Assembly (NCBI GenBank): GCA_964034945.1
Contig: OZ035962.1
Coordinates: 66,359,274 to 66,423,273, forward strand
DNA: 64,000 nucleotides
Direction: 5' to 3'
Source: Chrysopilus asiliformis
Taxonomy: Eukaryota; Arthropoda; Insecta; Diptera; Rhagionidae
Made by a program: the position numbers and the translations under genes. Positions within the stretch are counted from its first letter, which is position 1; each line of letters opens with the position of its first letter. The notes beneath the pieces are model-generated. The model was not told where the DNA came from and searched no databases. It worked only from the letters and a program-made list of their open reading frames with translations. Shown one piece after another: positions 43,923 to 56,900 of this stretch.

Positions 43923-44050
43923 CAGGTCGATTATCTTAGACGCATCACTTTTCGTGACTCGAAATTGCCTGTTGTTGTTGGTACAAAACAACAAATACAA
44001 TAGGCAAAATTCGAGTCACGAAAAGTGACGCGTCTAAGATAATCGACCTG
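43923..44050. mobile_element. Foldback mini-element, 128 bp, within a larger inverted repeat
   Basis: Arms of about 55 bp (CAGGTCGATTATCTTAGACG at both ends, inverted), flanked by TAA at 43920-43922 and 44051-44053. Outside it, an older inverted repeat (AATTCCGAAATTGCA at 43891, GATTCGGATTCAGCGACGTC at 44067) extends the palindrome. Confidence 0.6.
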
Positions 44051-44343
44051 TAAATATACTTCCAGATTCGGATTCAGCGACGTCAAGTTACCCTAAAATT
44101 ATTGAAATATCCACAGCAACAACAAAAACAACAATTAAAATTTTTCAGTTTATGTCTTTTTTTGGGGTTTTCTCAAAAGTCAGAGCCAATCTGGCCAAAC
44201 CTCTTGCAGATTCGGAATCAGCGACGTCCAATAATCCTAAAATTGTCAAATCTTTAGCAGTTTTTTGTCAGTTAGTGTTTTTTTTTGTGATTTTTTGCGA
44301 TTTTGTTATGAGTTTTATAAAAAATATATTTGATGTGAATAGC

Positions 44344-45080
44344 ATATGACTTTCTTATACAAAATAAACGTTCTCGCGCAATTTATAACCTGATTTTAAA
44401 AATATTTGAAGCGTTAAGTTGATAAAGGTGTTAAGTAATATTTTTTTGAAAATCGAGTTTTCTACTGTTTTGAAGGTGTGAAGTGCTTGTGCACTATATA
44501 TTCTATTTTGCTGAAATTAGCGTCTTATTCGATTTTTGTTGGTGTTTAATGCAACAACATGATATTTTCTAATGGCATAAAAGTTAAAGTCCCTTAACAC
44601 TGAATAGAATCGAATGCTACTTAATACCTTTATCAGCTTAATGCTTCATTTGTTTAAAAAAAAATATGATTTTTTTGTTGCAAACCTGAAATATCTCGAT
44701 AACGGTAAAAGCTATCTATTTTTGGTAAATGGCAAACATGTAGAGAATTTTAAAATCTTTAGTTCCTCTTTAACTGTTTTTTCTAAACACCGTTAATTTG
44801 CAAGTAATTTGGAAAAATCAATTTTTGTTACTTTCAAATGGAAATAACTCAATAACGGTTAAAGATAGCGGGTAACGGTAAAATTATTCACCTCAAATCG
44901 CTTCATACTTTGAATCACAAAAACCCGTTAGTTGTCGAGAGACTAACAAAATATCTACTGTTTTTTTAAATAACGGTGTATCTCGATAGAAATCACGTTT
45001 CAGGAAATTTTACTGTTTTAAACTTTTGTCATACATGCGTAGTTTCGGAGTATACGATCATGACGCCTAAAGACAATTCG
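44344..45080 (-). repeat. Diverged copy of repeat family A
   Basis: It starts with GCATATGACTTTCTTATACA and continues with ATCTCGATAACGGTAAAAGC, AAAAACCCGTTAGTTGTCGA and ATAACGGTGTATCTCGATAG, the family A landmarks in the orientation of the 33135 copy. Confidence 0.55.
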
Positions 45081-48000
45081 GTCGGACCGATTTTGCTGCA
45101 GTTGAGTGGAATTCATCTATTTATTAATTTAGATGAATATAATGCTCCCTATCATATTTATTTAGATAATCATACAAAGCAAATTTGATGTGTTAACAAT
45201 TAAAATTTTTTAAATATCTCAAGTCAAAATTGTGGTTAAAGTGAATGTCACTCTAATAAATGAGTGATCTATTTTTCAGGCTAAACTGGTACTTTGGACC
45301 AAATCGGTCCGCTCATAAACGCTACCACTAAGGACGGGCATATACACGAATATGAAATCGATTCGGATTATTAACACGCAAAACATACATGAATGAGAAG
45401 TTTGAAATTTTTCGCAAAAAATTAATTTTATGATGTAAGAAATTTTCGATCTGCGCTTTCTGAAATTAGATTCGTTTTTCAAAGTTGTTTCAGCCTTAAT
45501 TCAAAAATCGGAAATTTTTTTTCTAACTTACTACGATTTTACTGCGAGATTTTTGGAAAAGGTTTCATAGTCATTTTGATATTCATTTTGCAATTATTTT
45601 ATCTCTGATCTTTATTTAATAATCGGAACATAAAGCAGTTAAAAGTCAACATACAAACAAATAACTTTATTTGGGGTTGATTAGAAATAGCTACAACTGT
45701 CTACACGTCAAAATATCTTAAAAATGAACGAATAAAAAAACGCGAATTGTCGCATGAAAAACATTACTAGCTTTAAGAATTTGTTGCTTATTTGTATTTA
45801 ATATGAAACTATCAATGTGAACATTAAATAAAACGTTTAGGATAAAAACATGAATAATAATTACAATAGATTAATAATGAACGTGGAACAGAAATGTTAA
45901 TTTATGAGGAAGACAAATTAAATGATGTAGAAGAAATTAAAATAACCTTTTCAATTTAATTAAGCAATTGTTAGTAATTAAAACGAATGGAAGGAATCAG
46001 TGGCGTAGCGTTGGAAAATACTACTAGACAGCATGTACAGGAAATGGTCAAAAAATATTATTTACACCCTAAAAAGTACAAATTTATTGCGTAGTAATAT
46101 TTATTTACTATTATCACATTTTCAATAGTTTCTGTTTCTTTTTGACCTCTCTTGACTAAGTTCTATCTAAGGTGTCTATCCTGATGCTTCGCCACTGGAG
46201 GGAATATTAAAGCAAGAACACAGACATAAATATTGAGATTTTCACACATCTTTTGAATTATAGAAAGCTTTTTGGTTCTACATGGATGAGGTATATTGTA
46301 TTTATATTTTATCAAAATTACAAATTTATTAATACGATTTTTTCCACAACTGAAAAATTTCTAATATGTTTGTGCAATTTCTACTCATGAAGATTCGCAC
46401 TTTTTGGATGTTGGCAAAACGCCAAGCACATTTTGTAACTGTAATTAGATTAACCAGCAAGCAAACGATCGTAAACATTTTATGACTTGCAAAATTGTGA
46501 TTTGTGGTTTGGTAAAATTATTTTTTTTTGTGACGGAAATACAATTACAGAACATTTGCTTGTTTTACTTTGTAATTTTGATAAAACAGGTTTCATTGAC
46601 GCCCTTTGATCGAACACAAAATAACAAAAATCAAGCAAAACCGAACGCTTTTCAAAAAAAAAAATTAAATTCAACGGTATATAATTTCTTGTTTCCAATT
46701 GAAAAATGATGAATGTCTATCGAATCTTGATTTTATCTATTTTGAAAAAGGAACAAAAGTCGTCTAACGAAATTGAGAACTTATTTATCTACCCTTGTAT
46801 GTTTTTTTCCCAAAAGAGAAATGGACATTATTTTTATTTGAAAATAATCCAACACATTCTTTTTTGCGTTTAATATAATATATTACAAAAAGGCAGTATT
46901 TCCCAACCTTCTTTAACGGCGTACCCTCCTAGTACATTAGTTTTTTTTTCGCGCACCCCATACCATCATTAAAAACATCCATTTAGCATAATCTGTATCG
47001 CGAAATGGAATTATGAGATTATTTTGAAAAGGTAACAATGATAAATTTATATGGGGTGAAAATCGAGAGAAATACCGTGCAAATGGAATATTTACTGAAC
47101 TAAATGGATGCCTTAATATATTAACGGCTTTTATTTTAGGGTTTTGCAAAATATAGATAAAAATTCTGATGATCACACTAAAATACATTAATTCTATTGC
47201 AAAGGACATCCGTTCTTCCATACTCAAAATAATTTATGGCCATATCGACAACATACACGTTAATGTAATAAAAGCGTTATCAAATACTAGCTAACAAAAC
47301 TCATTGTTGGAGTAACAAAAAAGGAAATTTCCCACTTGTGATATTTTTTTTCTTCAATAAAGTATTTTTATCATGAAAACTATTCATTCGATAAATTGGT
47401 ATAATACATTTACAAACTACATTTTGTAAAACCAACAAAATGAAATTGTCTTATTGATAACATCAAACCAAATGATAAATTTTTATTTTATCAACAATTT
47501 TTTTTTGTTATTTTGATAATATTTTCCGTTCAGTGCATGTCACTTTCAGGCGTATTGCACTAAAGTGTGTCATAACAGAAGACTTCTGTATATGTGGAAT
47601 GGAAAACGTTTGAATCACTAGTGATTTTATGGTTCAAAATTTGGTTGTAGCCATTTTATTATGAAATACTGGCGTAGCTCAGACATCAACTCGGGCACCC
47701 CTAAGGATACGCATACTGCTGGTTGGCAAATTTTGCAATAATGTATCTGTGTTGGCACATGGTTTAGGGATCTTACAATTTTCTGTGAAATTCCGTTTTT
47801 TTATTGCATAACTTGTTTTTTTTTACATTAACTGTAAAATTAAAAATTGATTTACCGAATTCATATAAAATTATTCGAAGTGATGTTTTTTTTTCTTTTC
47901 TTTTTTTGACAAGAACGTAAAAGTAAAAAATAACATTTTATCTGATCTAATAATAGATTTTGTCAGTAAATTTTAAAGGAGTTTCAGTCTATGTGTCACT

Positions 48001-50140
48001 ATATGTATATCTTTTGAATAATTTTTCAAAGTTTCTTCAGCAAAGCAAAGCAAGCAAAGCTAGCAAAGCTTCTATTGGGCCATCAACTTAAGTTTTAAAA
48101 AGTTCGTGAAGGTTTGCATTAAAAATTAATTTTAAAAAAATCAAGCGTTAACCAAAAATCATGTTTAAAATACAAATTTAAGTTTGAGTTTAAGGCATAG
48201 ATATATCTGAACAAAGCTCTTGAAAATCTTTAAAATAGCTTAAGTATACTTATCATTTTTCTCAACTGCTGCATTGATGTACTCTGAAATTTCATGATGC
48301 GATTCTTTTACCGGCTTGTGCTGCTGTGACGTGGAGCCAACCGGTGTTCGAATACACAGTACAATTCTTTTACGATTTTTTTATCAGCCAAGATTTGATT
48401 CTATTCGCATTTTTGATTTGAATTTCTCAAAATGTGAAGATTGCTTAAGAAAAATTACATATTTTTGTCTAAACTTATAGATTTTTTGAGATTTCCACAA
48501 AATCGGTACATTTTTGGAATGTTTATAAAGTCACAAAAAACTTATTGTGCGAATTTGTACAACGTTTGTGAATATAAAACTTTGTGACTTAAAAACACTT
48601 CAATGAGTTCTGAGTGTGAAAAAGTAAAGGTAATTCTGTTCTGTTGTCATTCTGTTGTATTTTGTATTTCTGTTGTCATCAAATTTTTAAATAGAGACAC
48701 TAAAGCTTTATAATAGTTTTGCTGAATTTAGGAAGAATTTTAAAGAAATTTGTTTGACTAATTTTCGTGTCATTTAATGGCGGTCTAGTATAAAATCTAT
48801 TTATAAAGAGCTCAAATTTTCGGGCTACAAGTCTAATTTGAGTAAATCTAAAGCCGGGAATATATTACAAATAAGAGATCATTTTAAAAATAAAAATTAA
48901 AAAAAAACAACAAAAAATATAGTTGTAAACAAATTTTAAACTGTAATTTAGTTAGTCAATAGAATAAACAAATCTGTAACAATACAAACAATACTGTAAC
49001 AATACTGTAACAATACTATTCTCACGACAACAAAAAAAAATGACGCACGCATTTGTAATATCAATATATTTTCCATAGTACACTAAAAACAATAAAGAAA
49101 TATTTAATGGAAAATGGAATGGTCCAAAAAAAAATCATAAATAAGAGCAACTTACAATTAGCTGTAATTTTATTGTATAGATCTTAAATAACATAACTAA
49201 ACGTAATAATTGTAAAAAAAATTCTCTTTGATCATATGGGACAAAATTATTTAATTTAGGGAATAATATTTTTAATGCTATACTATCTGTATAACATGAG
49301 TCAATAATCATTGTCTATAAACATTAAATCTAATATAAGTAATATTTTCGAAAGACAAACATGCAAATTATTTCCATATTGCAGTTTAAATACAAGAACA
49401 AATATTTTATTTTTGATCACAATAATTTGTTCGATAAGATTCGTTTTCTCTGTTTTGTTTTGTTGTCGAAACTGATTGACATTTGAAAGTGAATTAAATA
49501 TGAAAATTCAGAGAATGTAAAAAATAATAATTGTAACTTTTTCAAATTATTTAATTAAAGTAATAATTTACACTACAAATACTTTTTTAGTCGACTTTAT
49601 TTTTATCCTTGTTGCGAATCTTTTGTGAAATCCCTATTCTATAAGCTTCCTTGTGCATGGACACATTATGTCCAATTCAATGAGTAATGAAAATATTATT
49701 TTTCAAGAGAAATAAAACATTGCAGAATCAAACTTATGTACATCCTCATTTCGAATGCCGAACTACACGACAATTGTCACGTCACGGCGATTTTGGTATT
49801 TTTATTGGCGACCGAAGCGACACTTAGCGAATTTTTCGACAATGAGCGAAAGAAACCACATTTCTGTCACCGCCAAATTTGTAGGGAGAGTACTGGTGCC
49901 GTCCAGTTAAGTAAAATGAATCAAGAGATAACCCAAGTTAAATACATATTTGCAAATTTCCACAGTATTCAGTGAGACATATATTCAGGAATGAATTTAA
50001 ATTTTCGATTCTCGCGATTATGAAAATAACAAAATCCACGTGATCTCATAGATTAAATACTAAGGTATCGCAAACCTAAGAATTTTCCGAATCAGTGAAC
50101 TTTTATGTTTTCCAAAAAGCTACTGAAAGTAACCAGAAAG
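45081..50140. other. AT-rich intergenic stretch, no gene recognised
   Basis: Contains mononucleotide runs, a short (AATACTGTAAC)n tract near 48975-49015 and a hAT-terminus-like CAGTATTTCCCAACCTTC at 46894 without partner. No frame has a domain I recognise. Confidence 0.4.
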
Positions 50141-50148
50141 CTTTTTTT

Positions 50149-50240
50149 AAGCGGCGACTTTTCTTAAGTATAGGCGAGAGAAGTGAGGGAAGCGGTGGCC
50201 CCTCACTTCTCTCGCCTATACTTAAGAAAAGTCGTCGCTT
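50149..50240. repeat. Perfect-stem hairpin, about 41-bp stem
   Basis: The arms are CGACTTTTCTTAAGTATAGG... and its complement, with a loop of about 10 bases (AAGCGGTGGC) and one mismatch near the base. A comparable but shorter hairpin (GCAAGAGAAGCGA...) lies at 53718-53764. It is about 530 bases beyond the lipase stop codon on the 3' side. Confidence 0.7.
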
Positions 50241-50730
50241 AAAGTTGCCGTGTGTAACATAGGCCTTTGTTTCACTGTGAAAATATTTTGTGCTCGTGTG
50301 TGCGTGCTTTCGAAACCGATCAATGCCGAATAGATAAACAATCGAATTTTGCTTTGCGTACAACATTAACTCATTTGCATTATATGGAAAAGTGGAAAAA
50401 TGACCCTATCACCAAATTTTTTTGATCACATTTAAAGGACAAGGTTGTAAAACATAAAAAATGTTACTTCAATTATTTCTTAACCTAAAAATTAAAAAAA
50501 ATCACAACTCTTGTTGATTACATAATAAAGAAGTCAATGATCTGTAATGTTAAGACAAAATAGTATAAGGACTTTATTTTTCTATAGAAATAAAATCACT
50601 CGGAGGCATCACAAAATGGGTTGCATAACAAACGTACATTTAATAGTTCTGGATGTCGAAAAAATAATTTTAGGGGGGTGGGGACAATAAAATTCATGCT
50701 ATTGTTATATTTTTTTTACTTAAATTAGGT

Positions 50731-50736
50731 TTTATT
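50731..50736 (-). terminator. Poly(A) signal of the lipase gene
   Basis: AATAAA on the minus strand, about 38 bases after the lipase stop codon, in an AT-rich context. Confidence 0.6.
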
Positions 50737-50773
50737 CATGTGACTAGAATTTAAAAAAAATGTCAATTTAATA

Positions 50774-50944
50774 CTACAATTCAATGACACGTTTCAGTGT
50801 AGCCTTCCTTATGTTGAATAGTATTTTTCTATATATAAGCCTTGCGGCTTCTGTTGAATATAGAAAGTCGATATGGTTAAATCCTTGAACTTCGATGAAT
50901 TTTGTCGGTGCGTGTCGAAGGGCCGATTTTAGCAGTAAAACGTC
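50774..50944 (-). CDS. Lipase terminal coding exon
   Basis: It follows ATCTTTTCAG and encodes DVLLLKSALRHAPTKFIEVQ, then GFNHIDF with the catalytic histidine, to KRVIEL and stop. Phase 0 joins it exactly to AKQ of exon 4, about 10.8 kb away; without it the enzyme would lack its histidine. Confidence 0.9.
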   Translation of the reverse strand, partial: DVLLLKSALRHAPTKFIEVQGFNHIDFLYSTEAARLIYRKILFNIRKATLKRVIEL

Positions 50945-53900
50945 CTGAAAAGATTTTAGATATAGAAAATTTATTTTAAGGTTTCTGTGTTTGTGAAATT
51001 CACTCTTTTTCTGAGGGCCAATTATGGGATCCGCGGCGGATCGCTTTTGGTGGCGGATTGGCATTTTGGTATTATCCAATCCGCCTTCGCTTTAGCAATT
51101 TCGCTTTAGGTCTATTATCAAAAGCGCCGGCGGATTTCTTGCGAAGGCGGATCTGTCAAATACGACTGCTATTTAGGTGGCGGATTTGGTTTTAGTTGGG
51201 GCGGATTCAATAAGCGGCGAATAAAAATGTAAAAACGCATAATTATAACAATTTTATTGACAAAATACATATGACAACAAGCAAACAATTAAAACACATA
51301 ATTTTATTTAAACTTTCGTTTAGGAGTAATAAACTAATTTTGGTTGATTTGATGAAATTAAATCCCGGCATTGCAAAAGGAATACTTTGCACCCCGAATA
51401 TAGATCGAAGACCAAGCATATAAGAAGACACTAATTGAATCCATTTAATTATAGTACTTTTGGATTTTACGAATCACAAATAAAAGCAAATATCACATCA
51501 ATTCAGAAATAACCAAATTATTTACCTTTGAATCTGACATTTGTATTGGAAGTAACTTGTCAGTTTCCATGGAAATATTGGAATAAAAATTTCCGCCTTC
51601 TTCGCATTTCATAATAGACTAAAGCGAAGCGATCGCTTTTGCAAAGGCGGATTCAATGCGATCCGCCGCGGATCCCATAATTGGCCCTCTGTTCAGACTC
51701 ATATTTTCCAGTGTTGCACTTTTAGTACAATCGTAATAGATTTAGTACATTTCAAGCTCTAAAAATACCTGTTACTTACGTATGCAATTTTTAGCCAAAT
51801 CTAGTACATTTGGTCCCGAACCCAAAATGTATGGATTCTTTCATTATAAACAAACTTTAATTTTGATTCAACTGCGTGATTTAAAAAAAGAATCTACCTC
51901 TCTGTTTTGGGATCTAGTATCCTTTTTCGTGAATCTAGTTTATTGTACTCATCATAAAATGCCATACGTACATAGCCTATTTGCTTGTCCCGTCCCTTTT
52001 GACATCTTTTGCCAGTTGTTGGTAAATTTTGTTTGGTTATGATGTAAGCCCAAAAAACCTAAAAGACATCTCTTAAGGCATTTTAAAAGGGTCAAGCCTA
52101 ACGGAAGCGATGAGCCGCCAGTAGAGCCACTGCCCCCAAAGTCCCCCACGGGTCAAGAAAATGAGACCCCGTGGTAAGTCAAACCCAAAATTTTTCTTGA
52201 AAGTTTGCAAGTTATGCCGCTTTTTCTTTCTTTCTTTAGTCTGACGAAAGAAAACAAAAAGTGTTACGTCCAAAAATTCCACAAAGAATGGTTGCAACAG
52301 TTTTCTTGGGTAAAGGAAAGGGTTGAGTCAGCCTATTGCAAAGTGTGCTCAACAATTATTACTTGCGGATTAACAATCTATTACATTTAGTACATTTTGG
52401 ACAGGCAATTTATTACTTTTCAAAAAAATGAAAGTGCAACACTGATATTTTCATTTTTACGCCGATCTAGACGAATAATTACCACAAATGGTTCCAGTTT
52501 GGTTATTATCCATTTGTTTGTTCCAGCACAGTAAATACAGTATGCGCGGTATTACACACGGCAACTTTCGGGCTTACTTAAGCCGATTTTTGGGAGAAAC
52601 GACTGAGGAGGGAAAAGTTGCCACTCGAAATCATGGCTTATCGACAATCTGCATACATGCAAAGCGTGTGAACCGGTTTGGGAAAAGTAGTAGGCAGAAA
52701 TCATTTTCGTTTTGACCGTCAGCAGTAAAGATCTTGGGAAGTATATGAGCAGCAGCAATTTCAATGGTTTGAGTCCACACACACCCATGTAAACTTGTGT
52801 AGCATGATTGGCTTATTTAAGCCACAAATGTAAGCACATTGGCTTATTAAGCCCAAAAGTTGCCGGCTTAAATAAGCCAAGTGTAATACCGGACTATTTA
52901 AACTTAAGACAATTGAATTTTCAGGAAAAAACGATGAAATATTTAACATTAGTAATGTAAGCGCCTTTTTGTCGCGCACAACTTGCACAACATGCGGCTG
53001 GTCTGGGTGCATTCATTCTGACCCAGCGCTGAGCAAAACCGCTTATTTCCTCCATTTTAGCTAAATCTAAGCAGAATCAGAGGAATCAATTCTTCCGCTG
53101 AGTAAATATGTGTGCCAAGATTAAAAGTGTTTCGGGTGTGAAAGCCGGCCTTTTACGACAGAGGCATTTTACTCTTTTGTTGATGGCTATAAATTTTTAT
53201 ACCATACATTATTTTTTCTTTTAGCAATTCTATTTAATTGCAGTATGACCCTATAACTCTCCGATACCGTACCAATATCCAACTACCGGCCTTCTTATCT
53301 AACGGTACGACAACTCAAAACTCAAAGACCAATCAGCAATTTCGAACAAAATTATATGAATGATCCTGTGAGCGTAAGTATATGTGGGGTGGAGAAACAT
53401 GTGGTGTACGCGACGCATAATACGCATAAAAATACATGAGAACTGTCACTTATAGCCAGTGTTGCGGTTATCTAGATACAATTTATCTAGATAAAAAAAT
53501 GTTGTCTTTATCTTATCTAGATAACACCCCAAAAATGTTATCTTTATCTTATCTAGATAAAGGAAAATCCTATTTATCTAGAGATAATAGTTACCAACGA
53601 AAATTAAAAAATTAAAGCTGGAAAAATGCTGAAACGAAATTTTTTTTCTGGATACTTTGAAAACCTAAGAACTTTTTTTAAGAACCGTTTAACACTCGGC
53701 AACAGTTTTTGTTTATGGGCAAGAGAAGCGAAGCAAGTGTCACTCCTTCCCTCGCTTCTCTTGCACATCAACAAATTTTTTTGCCAGCAAGCGTTGCCAA
53801 ATGTAAACTGGGCTATTGAAACTGCATTTTAAATTGGAAATCAACAAAAAAAAAAGAAAAACAAATAATTTTGTTCAATTTATTTTTTTAGTACGTAATT

Positions 53901-56900
53901 TTGAATTTTGTGCAACGTTAACCCTTTCAGACCCAAAAATTTTTTCTTCCGATTGCTACAAAAATTGCTATACTATTATATTTCAGTATCAGAATAACAA
54001 AAAAAATTAAAAAAAAAAATTGTTGGGTCTGAAAGGGATAGAAGCTCTCGACAAAAGGTAACACGATCACTGCTTTTGGGATTTTGAGCGAAATTTTGAG
54101 TCTGAGCCGAAATATAAACGTATTTTACGTCACCTAACACAATCGTATACAGTGGGTCTGAAAGGGTTAAAATAAATATTTATCTAAAAATTATCTAGAT
54201 AATTTGACTTTTTATCTTATCTGATCTTTCAAATTTTCATTATCTATTATCTTATCTAGATAAACATTACGAGCATTTATCTTTATCTTATCTAGATAAA
54301 AAAATTATTATCTGGCCACAACACTGCTTATAGCCCATCGGCATATTTGTTTTCAAAAAATTTTGCCTACGGCGCATTTTTTGCAGTTCTTAGAATTTGA
54401 GGAATTATCGTGGTAATTGATGGTAAAAAAATTGGACTACCTCTCATATAATGATCAACACCATCGATTGTAAATCGACGAATTTAAAAAAAATTGCCTG
54501 CGTCCTGCATTCTGACTTTAAAAATCTGGTCACCTTACTTATGAAGCAGAGTTGGCATCTGCCTGTTTGTTCGTCATTCAGCTCAATGTTCCGATGAATA
54601 TATAGTAAAGAGATAGTTTATAATTTATGTAGTTTCTATATATAATAGGAAGTGTTTTTAATAATAAAACAAGGGATATTTTGGTTTGATTTAAAAAAGT
54701 GCAATATTTAGTAAAATGAAACTGTCATTAGGTCTCAGGGGGGTTTACTGTTCCAAGTTTTCTTGACCCCCCTTGAATGAAAGTCGGATACCGCGACTGG
54801 TTAATTGTTCTTAGTTTCCATGGACTGATTCCCAAAAATGTTTGGAATGGTTCAACTGTGAGTTGGAGTGATGCCCACATTTTGACGTGGATACGTCTTG
54901 GATTTTGGTAATGGGGGTACAAATTAGAAAATCGGCTTGCTGCCATGATAACAAATTTGCAATCGATGAAACTCGATAGTTTGTGGTGATATCTGAACAA
55001 AACCTGTGTTATAAGATGAAGGCTACATTAAAGCATTGTATAGGGTATTTTGTTATGTTAAACTATGTTCAATTATCTTTTTAAGAATCAAAATCTAAAT
55101 TTTCACTGCCGCTGTTATGCTGTGTTTGCTGCTTGCAGTACAGATTTCACATTTATACTCTTTTTATGCTTCTCCTTTATGTGTATTGAATCTGATGTAT
55201 TGAAAGCCATGTTATTTCGTTCTTTTCGCTCTGAAAAGTGTCGCTCTTAACGGCAAAATCGTTTGCTGTGGTTTCCGACTCTCGTTCTTGGGAACGAAAA
55301 TGATTTCTATTTAAGTTTTCGCTTCTTGTTCAAAGCGTTTTGTGGGTCTCGCATAAAAATGAATGAAAGCCTCGAGCGATGGCTTTTTGGTATGATGCAC
55401 ACACACATGTAAGTATGCATTTTACTAGTGAGAGAACGATATTTCGCTCCCAGCATTATAGTTGTGTTCAGGGTTGTGAGATTTTTGATCTTCGAAATCG
55501 TAGTAAATCGGCCGAAAAATAGTAGTGGAATCGATGAATAGTAGTAAATTTATGTAAAACCTTCGTCATTATATATATAACTAATTTGAACGAAAGACTA
55601 GAAATGGGAGTGTTTTGAACACTGTATGTATGATATTTACTTCATACTTCTCTTATCATAAACCAATTACTTATAAATAAAATTATTATATTATAAAATT
55701 ATGAAACCGAATATCTCAAAAACGGTGCATCTTATCAAAAAAGTGCAAGAACAAAAGTTATTTAGGATATGATTCTACATAAAACTTCCAGACATCAAAA
55801 TCCGATTGGAATAAATTAAAAAAAAATCTAATTAGAAAGTTTGACTTCAAACTGGAATTTTGATACAACTGTTCGCCGTTCACTTAAATCACCATATAGA
55901 TTTTCAATAATTGCCAGATTGGCAATTATAGCTTTTGTTATGTTTTAAATAAAAATTTGTTTCCTTAATTTCCTTTTCACTAAAATTTCTTACTTAAATA
56001 TCTATTGGCGATCGTTGTAGGCGGATCCACGTCTTCTGGCCGTCTCTACAAGACAGACACCTTGCTTTTTTTTATATTTTCACTTGACGATTGGAACATT
56101 TCCTTAAGTTATTATGGGAACCAGTATAAAAACTCGCACTGTTTCATATATTGCCATATATTGCCAGCTTCACCAGAAAATTCGGCAACGACTTCAATTT
56201 TATCTCCCCGTGCGAAGTGTTGCAAAAAGTTGCCATTTTGCAGATTTGCCGCCAAAAGTACCAAAAACCTTTTTTTTAATTATCCAAATTGTGTATTACG
56301 TTTTGAATAAGGGTAGGTAAAGGTGGGTTTAGAAACACGAGCATTTTCATTTTTACTGGTAAAGTGAGTGAAATGCCAGATTTCTTATGACTTTTTCACC
56401 AAGTGGGAAAGGGACGGGAAACCACTCAGTAAAAATTTTACTGGAAATTTTGCTTGCATGTAGTGGTTTTACTATCCATAATTTTCGTCGACGATAGGAA
56501 AGTTATGGCAGTAAACAACAACAAACACATTGGACTTCCCCGCCCTGCCAGCAAAATGTTACCCCTGAATTATGGGGAATTATGGCAGCCAGCAAAAGTA
56601 AGGTTAATTTCGATGTTTATTTGAAAGCTACGCATTTTAAATGGAAACGGGAGGTGATAATAATTATGTTATTAATTATAACATCACGCAAAATGATTTT
56701 GTTAGGTGAAATTGAAGTGCTAACAAACGTATTGCTGCGAGAAGGTGATGTGCAATGACAGTTCGCCATAAAGTGGAAGGGAAAGTACGTGTGAGACACT
56801 GATATGATCGACTTTTTGTGCACGTAAATTTGAATTTCGCTATCCCGCTCACTTTGCCAGTAAAAATGAAAATGCTCGTTTTTGTAAACCCACCTTAAGA

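Noticed and set aside
48960..49020. CRISPR-like spacing of short repeats
   Set aside because: A simple (AATACTGTAAC)n microsatellite in animal DNA.
54728..55000. Minus-strand frame of 90 codons
   Set aside because: Looks moderately coding-like but has no recognised domain, and no second copy to show it is a repeat; not supportable as a gene.
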